Positions 9,813-20,110 are shown, counted from the first letter of the stretch. The stretch: DNA of 64,000 nucleotides from Pseudomonas sp. S35 (GCF_009866765.1 NZ_CP019431.1:3968001-4032000); one strand, 5' to 3'. Notes: generated from the sequence alone by a model not told the origin. Numbers and translations are program-made.

Positions 9813-11774
9813 TTATTTGCCATCGTCAGCCTCCTTGGGGAGTAGTGGCACACCGATAGGTCCGGTGGCTGCTGCCGCCGCCGCCGCAGAGGCGGCACTG
9901 GCGGCCGCAGGCGAGGGAAGAGGAAGGGTCGAGGCGAGAATCGCTGCGGGAGTAAGGGTGAGGAAGGCCGAGCCGACTTTCAGGGTGATGGCCGCTCCGG
10001 CTTCGATCACCACGTTCATCCCACCCTTGATATGCACATCGTTGCCGGCGGTGATGCCGGTCTTCGCGGCGCCATCAATGATCATCTCCGTACCCGCGCT
10101 CAGGGACACAGCCCCAGCGGCCTGCTCGTTGCGGTCGCCGCCCACTGCGCAATGACGATCCCCCCCGACCTTCTCGCGCAGGTCTTGCTCGACCCAGGAG
10201 TGGCGGTCACCGCCAACCCAGTCCAGGGCGTCCGCGAGCACGCGCTGCTCAAGGTTTTTCTGCGCATGCAGGAACACTTGTTCCGCACCTTTCTTGTCGT
10301 CGAAACGCAGCTCGTTGTAGCCAGCCCCTCCCTTGGACGAATGACTCTTGAGGGTCGAACGCGTGGCATGCTCCGGCAGGGCATAAGGTGGCAGGGTATC
10401 GGCGTTGTAGACGCTGCCCGTGACCAGTGGTTGGTCAGGATCACCTTCGAGAAAGCTGACCACCACTTCCTGACCGGTGCGCGGGATATGCAGGCTGCCC
10501 CAGCGCTTGCCCGCCCAGCCCTGGGCCACACGTATCCAGCAGGAACTGTTTTCGTCGCCTTTGCCCTCGCGGTCCCAGTGAAACTGCACCTTGATCCGCC
10601 CGTACTTGTCGGTCCAGATCTCTTCACCCTGCTTGCCCACCACGATGGCCGTCTGCGGCCCCCGCATCAGCGGCTTGGGCGAAACCCAAGGCGTGCGGAA
10701 CTGCTGCTGGCGCGACAGCGCCTGGAACTCGCAGGTCAGGAGGGGTTCAGGCGTGGCCGGTGGGGTCGGTTCATAGGTGTCCGACGACAACACGTAGCGT
10801 GCCTGCAACAGCAGGAACTGCGCGTTCTGCTCACTGCGCGGGTGCTCGGTAAGGGTCATCAGTGCACCGGGAAACAACCCACGCGCTCGCGTGGCCCCGC
10901 TCACCCGACCTGTACCTGCATGCCGCGTCTCAATCAACGTGCGGGCATAGGTTTCGCCCTGTTTGCGCTCGGTGTATTTACCGGGGTAGTCGTAACACTC
11001 ATGGTGCGACTGCGGGTAACTGCCCGCCAGGGCCGACCTGGCCAGCAGGTTGGCACCGGGCCTTTCAAAATCGAAGTCCTGCAGCGTATAGCCACCCGGC
11101 TCCACCTCGCCGCTCATGCGCCAGTCGTAGATCACCTCACTCTCGCGCATGGCAGGGCCGGCGGCGGGCATGAAACGCATCTGGGCATAGCCCGGCGCCG
11201 GCGCATGCGCGCCGTAGGAATCAGCCAAGACCAGGGTGTGACGGTCGGCGGCGCTCTTGAAGAAGTAGTAGATGCCCTCCCGCTCCATCAGGCGGCTGAC
11301 AAAATTAAAATCGCTCTCACGGTACTGCACGCAGTAAGCCAGGGCCTTGTAGCTCGCGCTCAGACCCGAGGTGTCGACATCGGCAATGCTGTAGGGCGCA
11401 AACACCTGCTTGAGGATGTCCGGCACACTCAATGCCTGGAAGATCCGGCAGTCGCTGCCCAGGGTCAGGAACCACAACCACGGCCGAACTATCGCCTTGT
11501 AGGTAGCGTAACGCCCGTGGCGACCTTCGCATGAAAAACGGCTGACATGCCCACTGAAGTAGCGACTGCCGCCCGCAGGCAGGTCCACTGCGACCGTCAT
11601 CGGGGTGGCCAGTAGGTCGTCGATAGCCAGGTCGGTGCGTTCGCTGTACAGCTCAACTTCGTACTCGCTGAGCCGGGACAAGCCCTCGAAGGCCTGCATG
11701 CGTCGAAACAGCAGGACATCGGTACCGAGCACACTGCTGACCTGTATTTCGCGGTGGTGTTGAGTAGTTGGCAT
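9813..11774 (-). CDS. vgrG: Type VI secretion spike protein VgrG (TssI)
   Basis: VgrG trimers form the puncturing tip of the T6SS needle and carry effectors. The 653-residue protein has the N-terminal phage-tail-hub (gp27-like) region, the OB-fold junction around WTDKYGRIKVQFHWDREGK, then a gp5-like beta-helix region with repeated VGGDR motifs. The C-terminus ends in a low-complexity alanine-rich tail (SPAAASAASAAAAAAAT) followed by GPIGVPLLPKEADDGK, with no recognisable enzymatic extension. No PAAR, adaptor or toxin-immunity gene lies next to it, so its cargo is not evident. tssK follows after about 50 bases. Confidence 0.95.
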   Translation of the reverse strand: MPTTQHHREIQVSSVLGTDVLLFRRMQAFEGLSRLSEYEVELYSERTDLAIDDLLATPMTVAVDLPAGGSRYFSGHVSRFSCEGRHGRYATYKAIVRPWLWFLTLGSDCRIFQALSVPDILKQVFAPYSIADVDTSGLSASYKALAYCVQYRESDFNFVSRLMEREGIYYFFKSAADRHTLVLADSYGAHAPAPGYAQMRFMPAAGPAMRESEVIYDWRMSGEVEPGGYTLQDFDFERPGANLLARSALAGSYPQSHHECYDYPGKYTERKQGETYARTLIETRHAGTGRVSGATRARGLFPGALMTLTEHPRSEQNAQFLLLQARYVLSSDTYEPTPPATPEPLLTCEFQALSRQQQFRTPWVSPKPLMRGPQTAIVVGKQGEEIWTDKYGRIKVQFHWDREGKGDENSSCWIRVAQGWAGKRWGSLHIPRTGQEVVVSFLEGDPDQPLVTGSVYNADTLPPYALPEHATRSTLKSHSSKGGAGYNELRFDDKKGAEQVFLHAQKNLEQRVLADALDWVGGDRHSWVEQDLREKVGGDRHCAVGGDRNEQAAGAVSLSAGTEMIIDGAAKTGITAGNDVHIKGGMNVVIEAGAAITLKVGSAFLTLTPAAILASTLPLPSPAAASAASAAAAAAATGPIGVPLLPKEADDGK

Positions 11775-11918
11775 GGTTGTTCTACCTGCAAGGCAATGGA
11801 AGGACGTTGTCCAAGACCGCCCGAACTAAGCGCGACCAGTCCCGCGCTGACTCAACCGCCAGACGAACTGAGTGACGCCCATCAAGGGGCGTTTTCCACG
11901 GGATGTAAGGCATTTGTA

Positions 11919-14555
11919 CTACCGCTCCGTAAACACATAAGTAAACTCGCCACCCTCGACGTCGACCCGGACATGAGTCGCTGGGGAACCCAGCAACAGG
12001 CGGTTGAGAAACTCACGACTGATCGCCGGTAACATCGAATGGGAGAGGATCGATTCGATCATCCGTCCACCGCTGTCCAACTCGGTGCAGCGACTGGCGA
12101 TCAGCCGCACCACATCGTCGCTGTAGCTGAACGGGAGCTTGTGGCCGTCGGCGATACGCTGTTCGATCCGCCGCAACTGCAGGCGGATGATGCGATCGAG
12201 CATGGCGTCGTTCAGCGGGTAATACGGGACCACCACCAGGCGGCCGAGCAATGCGGGCGGGAACACAGCCAGCAGCGGCTCGCGCAAGGCTTTGGCGATG
12301 GCGTCTGGTGCCGGCATGGCTTGCACATCACGGCACTGGTGAGTGATCACGCCAGTACCGACATTGGTGGTCAACAGGATCAGGCTGTGCTTGAAGTCGA
12401 TGACGCGGCCTTCACCGTCCTCCATCCAGCCTTTGTCGAACACCTGGAAAAACAACTCGTGCACATCCGGATGAGCCTTCTCCACTTCGTCCAGCAGGAC
12501 CACGCTGTAGGGCTTGCGCCTTACGGCCTCGGTGAGCACGCCACCCTCGCCGTACCCGACGTACCCTGGCGGTGCACCTTTGAGGCTGGAGACGCTATGG
12601 GCTTCCTGGTATTCGCTCATATTGAGCGTGATGACGTTGTGTTCACCGCCATACATCAACTCCGCCAGGGCCAGGGCCGTCTCGGTCTTTCCCACCCCCG
12701 AGGTACCGGCGAGCATGAATACACCCACCGGTTTGCCGGGGTTGTCGAGGCCGGCGCGGGAGGTCTGGACACGACGGGCGATCATCTCCAGCGCATGGTC
12801 CTGGCCGATAATGCGCTGGCCCAGGCGGTCAGCCAGGCGCAAGACGCTTTCGATTTCGTTCTTGACCATGCGGCCCACGGGAATGCCTGTCCAGTCCTGC
12901 ACCACCGAGGCCACCGCCTGTTCGTCGACGTTGATCAGCACCAGCGGGGTTTCGCCTTGCAGCTGTGCGAGTTGCTCCTGCAAGAGGTGCAACTGCCCCC
13001 GCTGCGCTTCACGCTCGGCGGTCCCAGCGGCCGAATTGCGCAGAGCCATTATCTGCGTCACCAGCGCCAACTCGCGGTGCCAACGGCCTTCAAGCCCCCT
13101 CAAACGCTCATGTTCAGTCGCCCGCGCAGCCTCGGCCAACGCCTGCCGACTGGCGGTTTGCACGCCGATGGCGGTTTCACGCGCAATGATCGTGAGCTCG
13201 GTGTCCAGCGCCTCGATACGCCGGCGGCTATCGTCCACTTCAGCGGGCGTGGCGTGCAGGCTGACGGCGACGCGGGCACACGCAGTGTCGATAAGGCTGA
13301 CCGCCTTGTCCGGTAGTTGCCGTGCCGGGATATAGCGGTTGGACAAACGCACCGCCGCGTCCAGCGCCGAATCGAGGATCTGCACCTGATGATGCGCCTG
13401 CAGGGTGTGGGCAATACCTCGCAGCATCAGCAAGGCACGGGGTTCATCCGGTTCCTCGACCTGCACGGTCTGAAAGCGCCGGCTCAAGGCCGGGTCTTTT
13501 TCAATGTGTTTCTTGTACTCGGCAAACGTGGTGGCGCCTATCGTACGTAACGCGCCACGGGCCAGCGCCGGCTTCAGCAGGTTGGCGGCATCCCCGGTCC
13601 CGGCTGTACCGCCGGCGCCAACCAGGGTGTGGGTTTCGTCGATAAACAGCACCACCGGTTTGAGGCGCGTGTGTACCTCATCGATCACCGACCGCAGGCG
13701 CTGTTCGAACTCGCCTTTCATGCTCGCACCGGCCTGCAACAAGCCCACATCGAGGGCGAGCAGTTGCACATCCCGAAGGCTCGGCGGCACGTCGCCCCGT
13801 GCAATGCGCTGGGCGAAACCTTCGACCACGGCGGTCTTGCCGACACCCGCCTCCCCCACCAGCAGCGGATTGTTCTGGCGGCGGCGCATCAGGATGTCGA
13901 TCAGTTGGCGGATCTCTTCATCGCGGCCGACGACGGGGTCCATGCGGTTGGTGCGCGCCTGTTCAGTCAGGTCGACGGTGAAGCGCTGCAACGCGTCCTG
14001 CCTGCCTGGGCCAGCCGGCGCCAGTGCACCGGCCTCCTCGCCCGGCAGCTGGAAGCCATCATTGGCCGTCATCCGAGCTTCGGGAGACCCGTTGAGCAAC
14101 ACGCCGAACTGCTCGCTGAGTTCTTCGACGCGGACCTTGTTGAACTCGCGGGACACGCCATACAGGCCATTGCGCAGCGTCGAGGTTTTCAGCAATGCCA
14201 GCAGCAAGTGCCCGGAGCGCACCTGGGACTCGCCCAGCATCAGGGTGGCGTAGACCCAGGCGCGCTCCACGGCTTCCTCGACCTGCGAAGACAAATCCGT
14301 CACCGAGGTCGAGCCCCGTGGCAAACGGTCGAGGGCCGCGGTGAGGTCGCGGGCCAAGGTGGCCGGATCGATGCCGTAATGACGGGTCAGCCGCAACAGG
14401 TCCGAATCGTTCAATTGCAGGAGCTGTTGCAACCAATGCACCAGTTCCACGTAGGGGTTGCCCCGCAACTTGCAGAACACCGTACTGCTTTCAATCGCCC
14501 GATAGCACAGGCTGTTGAGTTTGCCGAAAAGCGCGACGCGACTGATATCAGCCAT
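11919..14555 (-). CDS. clpV: Type VI secretion ATPase ClpV (TssH)
   Basis: ClpV is the AAA+ unfoldase that disassembles the contracted TssB-TssC sheath for reuse. The 878-residue protein has a Clp-N domain, then a first nucleotide-binding domain (Walker A GEAGVGKT at 234-241, Walker B LFIDE ending at 307), a coiled middle domain around 440-535, and a second nucleotide-binding domain (GTSGVGKT at 617-624, LLDE ending at 690). Both ATPase sites look intact. The ATG has an AAGGAG site upstream and overlaps the end of tssG by 8 bases. A 144-base spacer separates it from vgrG. Confidence 0.96.
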   Translation of the reverse strand: MADISRVALFGKLNSLCYRAIESSTVFCKLRGNPYVELVHWLQQLLQLNDSDLLRLTRHYGIDPATLARDLTAALDRLPRGSTSVTDLSSQVEEAVERAWVYATLMLGESQVRSGHLLLALLKTSTLRNGLYGVSREFNKVRVEELSEQFGVLLNGSPEARMTANDGFQLPGEEAGALAPAGPGRQDALQRFTVDLTEQARTNRMDPVVGRDEEIRQLIDILMRRRQNNPLLVGEAGVGKTAVVEGFAQRIARGDVPPSLRDVQLLALDVGLLQAGASMKGEFEQRLRSVIDEVHTRLKPVVLFIDETHTLVGAGGTAGTGDAANLLKPALARGALRTIGATTFAEYKKHIEKDPALSRRFQTVQVEEPDEPRALLMLRGIAHTLQAHHQVQILDSALDAAVRLSNRYIPARQLPDKAVSLIDTACARVAVSLHATPAEVDDSRRRIEALDTELTIIARETAIGVQTASRQALAEAARATEHERLRGLEGRWHRELALVTQIMALRNSAAGTAEREAQRGQLHLLQEQLAQLQGETPLVLINVDEQAVASVVQDWTGIPVGRMVKNEIESVLRLADRLGQRIIGQDHALEMIARRVQTSRAGLDNPGKPVGVFMLAGTSGVGKTETALALAELMYGGEHNVITLNMSEYQEAHSVSSLKGAPPGYVGYGEGGVLTEAVRRKPYSVVLLDEVEKAHPDVHELFFQVFDKGWMEDGEGRVIDFKHSLILLTTNVGTGVITHQCRDVQAMPAPDAIAKALREPLLAVFPPALLGRLVVVPYYPLNDAMLDRIIRLQLRRIEQRIADGHKLPFSYSDDVVRLIASRCTELDSGGRMIESILSHSMLPAISREFLNRLLLGSPATHVRVDVEGGEFTYVFTER

Positions 14556-15585
14556 GGGCAGCTCCTTGAGAAGTAAAAACAGCGCCGTGTTCAGGCCGCC
14601 GACGAGGGTTGATCAGCAACTGCCGATCATTTTTCAGGGGGGCCCGGCTGCGCAGCCAACTGGTCCAGCCCAACGGCGCAGACCCCAGGCGCAAGCCAGG
14701 CAGGTGCTCTTTCTTGACGATCAGGTTGATGTCCCACTCCATCGCCACGCCGACGTACTGATGCACCCAGTCCTGCACACGTTGCAGGCTGTCGCCACCC
14801 GGTAGCAGGCGACGGGTCTGCGCCAGGTCCAGGGGGCCGATCAACAGGCGAAACTTATGCTGGGCATTCCAGACTTTGCGGCCCATCACCGTGGTCTGGC
14901 CAAGCACCGCAGCGTCGGGACCGCTGCGCAGGACGCACCCGCCGTCGCTGGGCAAGGCCATCCAGTGGCCAACAAACTGCTCGACCGCGACGGGCACGCC
15001 GAGGTAGTCACCGAGCACCCTGGCCAGGCCCTCGGCATTGCGCACCTGCGGCCCCAGGCGCCCGGCGACATGCAGCTTGGCAACGTCCGCCACACTGTCG
15101 CGCGCCTGCAGCGACGGCATGCCAATGCCGATCAAGGCGCCCAGGTAACGGGCAAAGTCGTCCGTCTGCGGCCGATCCAGGCTCACCGTTGGCTGCGCAC
15201 TGGCCCACGCGCGGTAAAACAGGCTGATCATGCGGTGATGAAACACGTCGCAAAATGCTGCCAAGGTAGGGTCGTTGAGGTTGCGCTGGCGGTCGCGAAT
15301 GTATTCGGTGAGGTGAATCGGCAGCGGACCATTGGCCCCCAACAAGCCAAAGAAATTAAGCAACAGTTTGGGCGTGGCGCCGGGTTTTAGACCCGCAATC
15401 ATTGACGGTTCGAACGCCAGTGACGGCTGCTGGCCGAACCGCACCGCCTCATCCACCGGGCGTGCAGCCTGGCCGATGCGCGGTAGGTGCGCGAAGGCGC
15501 ATTCCAGCTGACGCAATGCGCCATAGAAATCAAACTGCCCCGGGTGCGTTTCAAGGGCATCTAACAGCGTCAGAGGATCTCGCAT
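14548..15585 (-). CDS. tssG: Type VI secretion baseplate subunit TssG
   Basis: TssG (VasB/ImpH family) pairs with two TssF copies in the baseplate wedge. The 345-residue product has the family opening (LDALETHPGQFDFYGALRQLE) and the conserved segment FFGLLGANGPLPIHLTEYI. It overlaps the end of tssF by 16 bases and the start of clpV by 8, a tightly coupled arrangement. Identity rests on these motifs and on position between tssF and clpV. Confidence 0.94.
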   Translation of the reverse strand: MRDPLTLLDALETHPGQFDFYGALRQLECAFAHLPRIGQAARPVDEAVRFGQQPSLAFEPSMIAGLKPGATPKLLLNFFGLLGANGPLPIHLTEYIRDRQRNLNDPTLAAFCDVFHHRMISLFYRAWASAQPTVSLDRPQTDDFARYLGALIGIGMPSLQARDSVADVAKLHVAGRLGPQVRNAEGLARVLGDYLGVPVAVEQFVGHWMALPSDGGCVLRSGPDAAVLGQTTVMGRKVWNAQHKFRLLIGPLDLAQTRRLLPGGDSLQRVQDWVHQYVGVAMEWDINLIVKKEHLPGLRLGSAPLGWTSWLRSRAPLKNDRQLLINPRRRPEHGAVFTSQGAAHG

Positions 15586-17444
15586 CTACCTACCCGCGCC
15601 GGCCACTGCATGATCACGCCCCGGGTCGTGCTGATGATCCGCGTTTCAGTGAATGAATTGAGTGACACGTACTTGGCGAAAAACTGCTCCAGCACCGAAC
15701 CCAGTGCACAGACACTGGCGCCCTCGAACGCCGCCTCATCCAGGCTCACGCTGATCTGCAAGCCTCGTCCGTACGTGATAGGCCCCGCCACCGGCAGGCG
15801 GCGCACGATACTCGCCGCCGTCACCGAGCGCAGGCCGTCGATCTGGGTACGCGCGGCTTCGTCTTCGACCCGGCAGTACAGCCGCAGCAAGTCCCGCAAG
15901 GCTGCAGCGCCCTGCACCTTGTCCTGATCGAGCAACGATAGATAATTGAGCGACAAATGGCTGACCAGACGCCAGGCCGTTTCGCCCTCGGCAAACGAGG
16001 GTGCCGGTAGAGTAGGCCCCACCACACAGCGCACCGACTGCACTGGCGCAGCGGTTTCGATACTGAAGTCGGTGCGACCACTGCCCACCGGCATGCGCAA
16101 CACCAGGTCGCGGTTGCTGCACAGGGTGTCGATGCCCAGCTGGCGCAACTCACTTCGGTGCGGGGCGTCCTCGGCGTCGACCAGCGATAGGAACAACTCG
16201 CTGCCCGCATAGCTGGAGCGCGCCCCCTGGCGGTGCTGCGGCGACAGTACCCGCGTGTCGCGACGCACCTGATAATACGCACGCGGCGACTTGGGCCCCT
16301 GCAGGTCGTTGGCCCGGTAGAAGGACTCGAACGTCTGGCTGGCCTCGGCACCACTGCCGTAGCCGGTGACCGTTTCGATCTGGTAAATCTCGTAATCGAG
16401 TGGCCGCGTGCGATCGGGGCTTACGTGGTACTCCGACTGTTGATCCGATAGATGCACACGCTCGACCCGCATCGGGAACAGGTTGATCGCCGGCGTGCAA
16501 TACAGCCCGAAGTTGGCCGCGCTGAGGCTTTGCTCCAGGAGCGGATCGAGGGTCTTGAACAGCACGATTACATCCAACTGCTCACAGGCGCAGCGGCTTA
16601 CACTGGCCGCCAGCCCAGTCACGTCGACAAACATAAAACGCTGCGGCATCGCGAAGTATTCCTGCAACAAACGATAGCCCTGGAACGAGCGTGGCCCCAC
16701 GGGCAGCAAGGCTTCTGCATCGCTGTAGCCCACGCTGCGAATCGCGCATTTGGGCAACACCTCGTGCCAGCCCGCAGTGGCTTGCACCGGCATCACCAAC
16801 ACACCGCACACCTGGGCCAGCAGTTGTTCAAGAATGCGCGAGGGCATGCCTTCGCCACCACGGATATGCAGCGGCAGGTTGTCCAGGGCCAAGTCACTGA
16901 ACGTCAGGCCCGCCCCCACCTGCAGACGCAGGCGCAACGCGGCCTTGACCGCACCCAGACGCGACAGGTTGACGCCCGCAACGCTGGCGCCACAGGCGAA
17001 ATAACGGGCCTCGAGCAGTTCCACCGGCCACAGGGTCACGTCGTGGGCGGTGCGCAGCTCACAGGCGGTCTGGTCACCCTTGGTCAGTTGGCTGTGCAGC
17101 GCCGTGTCACGCGGCACTTTGAAGCCGGCGGCGAGGCTGCCTTCGCCTATGTCCGGCTGCAGTTGCACCACGGCCATTGACGGCGTCGGTGCCAGGTAAT
17201 GGGGGTAGACCAGCTCCAGCAGGTGTTGGGTAAAACGTGGGAATTGGGCATCAATTTTCAACTGCACCCGTGCGGCGAGGAAGCTGAAACCCTCCAGCAA
17301 GCGCTCTACATAGGGATCGGCGCAGGCATAGGTTTCCAGCCCGAGGCGACCGGCCACTTTGGGGTAGTCACGGGCGAACTCGGCGCCGACTTCCCGCAGG
17401 TGAGCCAGCTCGCGTTCGTAGTAGCGCAGCAGCTTGGCGTTCAC
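15570..17444 (-). CDS. tssF: Type VI secretion baseplate subunit TssF
   Basis: TssF (VasA/ImpG family) is the main structural wedge protein of the T6SS baseplate. The 624-residue product begins MNAKLLRYYERELAHLREVG and continues with FARDYPKVAGRLGL and DPYVERLLEGFSFLAARVQ, hallmarks of the family, and is close to the usual length. Translation starts on GTG, which overlaps the tssE stop in a GTGA junction, so tssE and tssF are probably translationally coupled. Confidence 0.95.
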   Translation of the reverse strand: MNAKLLRYYERELAHLREVGAEFARDYPKVAGRLGLETYACADPYVERLLEGFSFLAARVQLKIDAQFPRFTQHLLELVYPHYLAPTPSMAVVQLQPDIGEGSLAAGFKVPRDTALHSQLTKGDQTACELRTAHDVTLWPVELLEARYFACGASVAGVNLSRLGAVKAALRLRLQVGAGLTFSDLALDNLPLHIRGGEGMPSRILEQLLAQVCGVLVMPVQATAGWHEVLPKCAIRSVGYSDAEALLPVGPRSFQGYRLLQEYFAMPQRFMFVDVTGLAASVSRCACEQLDVIVLFKTLDPLLEQSLSAANFGLYCTPAINLFPMRVERVHLSDQQSEYHVSPDRTRPLDYEIYQIETVTGYGSGAEASQTFESFYRANDLQGPKSPRAYYQVRRDTRVLSPQHRQGARSSYAGSELFLSLVDAEDAPHRSELRQLGIDTLCSNRDLVLRMPVGSGRTDFSIETAAPVQSVRCVVGPTLPAPSFAEGETAWRLVSHLSLNYLSLLDQDKVQGAAALRDLLRLYCRVEDEAARTQIDGLRSVTAASIVRRLPVAGPITYGRGLQISVSLDEAAFEGASVCALGSVLEQFFAKYVSLNSFTETRIISTTRGVIMQWPARVGRCEIL

Positions 17445-17959
17445 CGCACGCCCCTTGTGCCGATATCAAAGATCCGCGCCTGACCTGCTTCCAGGTCGAG
17501 CTCGGTCTTCAAGTACAGGCGTTCGGGCAGCGGTTGGCCCCATAGTTCGCCATGAATCTCAAAGGCCACCTGGTTGGGGCTGCTGGTCGTATCCGACGGT
17601 ACAACCGGCACGACCAGCAGGCTGCCACGCAGAATTCGCGGTTCGAAGTCCCGGATCGCCTGGCAAATACGTCGGCCGAGGGCTTCGCGGTCCAGCCCGG
17701 CCGCCGTTTTGCCGGCAAGGTCGGCCAAACCGAAATTGAGCACTGATTGCGCGGCCAAAGGACAGTCACCCAGGTCGCGAAAGCTACCCAGGCTGGTGCT
17801 GTTGAGGAGCCAACCCAGATCACGCAGTACGGCCTTGCGCAGGCTGTACATGGACAAGACACGCGTGTCTCGAGGTTCAACGACCTGCTCGGTGTCGTCA
17901 TCGCTCAGACGATCGAGCAACGACGGCTGCAGGCGTTCGCGACGGCTGTGTTCAACCAT
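17441..17959 (-). CDS. tssE: Type VI secretion baseplate subunit TssE
   Basis: TssE is the gp25-like baseplate protein that initiates sheath assembly. The 172-residue product contains the family's SLLDRLSDDD opening and a C-terminal gp25-like domain (ESRI-type arginine region near RRICQAIRDFEPRILRGSL). The start at 17959 is chosen because GGAGG lies 8 bases upstream; an in-frame ATG at 17974 has no ribosome-binding site. The stop overlaps the tssF GTG start. Confidence 0.92.
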   Translation of the reverse strand: MVEHSRRERLQPSLLDRLSDDDTEQVVEPRDTRVLSMYSLRKAVLRDLGWLLNSTSLGSFRDLGDCPLAAQSVLNFGLADLAGKTAAGLDREALGRRICQAIRDFEPRILRGSLLVVPVVPSDTTSSPNQVAFEIHGELWGQPLPERLYLKTELDLEAGQARIFDIGTRGVR

Positions 17960-18021
17960 TGGGGAGGCCTCCATAAATAGCGCAGTGGGCAGGCGAACCT
18001 ACCCACACCCAGGCATGCAAA

Positions 18022-18501
18022 TCAGATTTTCTGGTTCTTTTCCAAGTCCCACTTCTTCGGCGTACCGCTGGTCACCGTGTCACCGCTGAAGGCGTCGAAC
18101 GTGTAGCTGATGGTGGTGAAGCTGATGGAAAACGTGTCGGTAGGCCGATCACCGTTGCTGGTGAGCGAATAGGAACTGACGATCGCCCCCCCCAGGACGA
18201 CCTTGAGGTACACCTGTTGCTTTTTGTCGGAGCCGCCCGTGTGAATGAAGTGGATCTCGGCATCGCCCAGGCTTTTGCCGCACACGGCTTGCATAAACAG
18301 GTCGGGCGAGGCCAGATCAGTGGCCTTGGCCAGGGAAACTTCCGAGATCATCGGGTTGCGGGTGTCACGGTCCCCTCCGCCGCTGCTGCTAATCGCCCGA
18401 CAAACGCTCAGGTTGGTGCCGCTGATGGTGATCCAGTCTTTGTGAGCGTCGACAGTGGACGTGCCTTTGATGGGAGTGCCTGTGAAGTTAAGCAGGATCA
18501 T
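18022..18501 (-). CDS. hcp: Hcp family T6SS tube protein
   Basis: Hcp hexamers stack into the inner tube of the T6SS and can carry small effectors. The 159-residue protein has no signal peptide and reads as a single Hcp beta-barrel, with typical motifs such as GDAEIHFI and VYLKVVLGGAIVSSYS. It lies 31 bases downstream of tssC. The spacing before tssE (about 60 bases) could allow separate adjustment of expression, but no hairpin was clear. Confidence 0.94.
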   Translation of the reverse strand: MILLNFTGTPIKGTSTVDAHKDWITISGTNLSVCRAISSSGGGDRDTRNPMISEVSLAKATDLASPDLFMQAVCGKSLGDAEIHFIHTGGSDKKQQVYLKVVLGGAIVSSYSLTSNGDRPTDTFSISFTTISYTFDAFSGDTVTSGTPKKWDLEKNQKI

Positions 18502-18532
18502 GATGATTACCTCTGTAGGTTGGACTGGTTGG

Positions 18533-20032
18533 TTAAGACGCTTTGGTGGAAGGCAGCTTGGAGACCAACCGCAACGACACGGTCAAGCCTTCAAGCTGGT
18601 AGTGCGGGCGCAGGAAAAACTTGGCGCCGTAATAGCCGGGTTGACCTTCAACGTCTTCCACCACCACCTCGGCGCCGGCCAGCGGCTTGCGCGCTTTGTC
18701 GGCGTCGGTCGCGGTAGACGGGTTGTGCTCCACGTAGCGACCGACCCAGTTGTTGAGCCAGGTCTGCATGTCCTGGCGTTCTTTGAATGAACCGATCTTG
18801 TCGCGCACGATGCACTTGAGGTAGTGGGCAAAACGGCAGGTAGCAAACAGGTACGGCAGACGGGCCGCCAGGTTGGCGTTGGCGGTGGCGTCCGGGTCGT
18901 CGTACTCCGCCGGCTTGTGCAGCGACTGGGCGCCGATAAAGGCCGCCAGGTCGCTGTTTTTCCTGTGCACCAGAGGCATGAAACCGTTCTTGGCCAGCTC
19001 GGCTTCGCGCCGATCGCTGATGGCGATTTCGGTCGGACACGTCATGTCCACACCGCCGTCATCGGTGGGAAAGGTATGCACCGGCAACCCCTCCACCACC
19101 CCGCCGGACTCTATGCCGCGAATCTGTGAGCACCAGCCATAGTGTTTGAATGAACGGTTGATGTTCACCGCCATGGCGTAGGCCGCGTTGGCCCAGATGA
19201 AATCCTTGGCACCCGCAGCATCGGTGGTTTCTTCAAAGTCGAAGCCTTCCACCGGGTTGGTCTTGGCGCCATAAGGGGCACGGGCCAGGAAGCGTGGCAT
19301 CGCCAGCCCCACGTAGCGCGAGTCTTCACTGGCGCGAAAGCTGCGCCAGGCAGCATGTTCCGAGGTCTGGAAAATCTTGGTCAGGTCACGCGGGTTGGCC
19401 AGCTCCTGCCAGGACTCCATCAGCATCACGCTGGGGTCGGCAGCGGTGATCAACGGGCAATGTGCGGCGGCACTGACGCGGGCCATCTGGGCCAGCAACT
19501 CGACATCCGGCGCACTGTTGTTGAAGTAGTAGTCAGCGACAAACGCACCGTAGGGTTCACCACCGAACTGGCCGTACTCCTCCTCATACAGCTTCTTGAA
19601 AATCGGACTCTGGTCCCAGGCCACGCCTTTGAACTTGCGCAGGGTCTTGTGCACGTCTTGCTTAGAGATATTCATCACCCGAATCTTCAGCGACTCATCG
19701 GTCTCGGTGTTGTTGACCAGGTAATGCAAGCCACGCCAGGCACTCTCCACGGCCTGGAACTCTTCATGGTGGAGGATATGGTTGATCTGTTCAGTGAGCT
19801 TCAGATCGAGGGCCGCGATCAGGCCTTCAATCGTGCCCAGCACGTCATGAGGCATCACCTGCGTGTCTTGCAGGGCGTGTTCTGCCAGGGTGCGCACGGC
19901 CGTTTCCACAGCATCCCGGGCCTTGTCGGTCTTGGGTTTGAATTCCTTTTGCAGAAGGCTTGCGAAGTCTCCAGCGTCAAATTCAATGGCCGGAGCATCT
20001 GCCCCTGGCTGTTCCGATTGCGTAGTGGACAT
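18533..20032 (-). CDS. tssC: Type VI secretion sheath large subunit TssC
   Basis: TssC (VipB family) co-assembles with TssB into the contractile sheath around the Hcp tube. The 499-residue product shows the conserved blocks ESAWRGLHYLVNNTETD, GEPYGAFVADYYF, SVMLMESWQELANPRDLTKIF and CRFAHYLKCIVRDKIGSF. Length and order are normal for the family. It follows tssB with a 78-base gap. Confidence 0.97.
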   Translation of the reverse strand: MSTTQSEQPGADAPAIEFDAGDFASLLQKEFKPKTDKARDAVETAVRTLAEHALQDTQVMPHDVLGTIEGLIAALDLKLTEQINHILHHEEFQAVESAWRGLHYLVNNTETDESLKIRVMNISKQDVHKTLRKFKGVAWDQSPIFKKLYEEEYGQFGGEPYGAFVADYYFNNSAPDVELLAQMARVSAAAHCPLITAADPSVMLMESWQELANPRDLTKIFQTSEHAAWRSFRASEDSRYVGLAMPRFLARAPYGAKTNPVEGFDFEETTDAAGAKDFIWANAAYAMAVNINRSFKHYGWCSQIRGIESGGVVEGLPVHTFPTDDGGVDMTCPTEIAISDRREAELAKNGFMPLVHRKNSDLAAFIGAQSLHKPAEYDDPDATANANLAARLPYLFATCRFAHYLKCIVRDKIGSFKERQDMQTWLNNWVGRYVEHNPSTATDADKARKPLAGAEVVVEDVEGQPGYYGAKFFLRPHYQLEGLTVSLRLVSKLPSTKAS

Positions 20033-20110
20033 GGCGGTATCCTTGAATTTCAGGCAACAGAGCCCCGTACCAGGGCAAGGGACGCACTGGCAGGGTCAAC
20101 GACCAATCAG

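Noticed and set aside
11865..11900. Hairpin in the clpV-vgrG gap as a terminator
   Set aside because: The stem (GACGCCC/GGGCGT) is followed by T only on the plus strand, against the direction of the operon, so it is unlikely to stop it.
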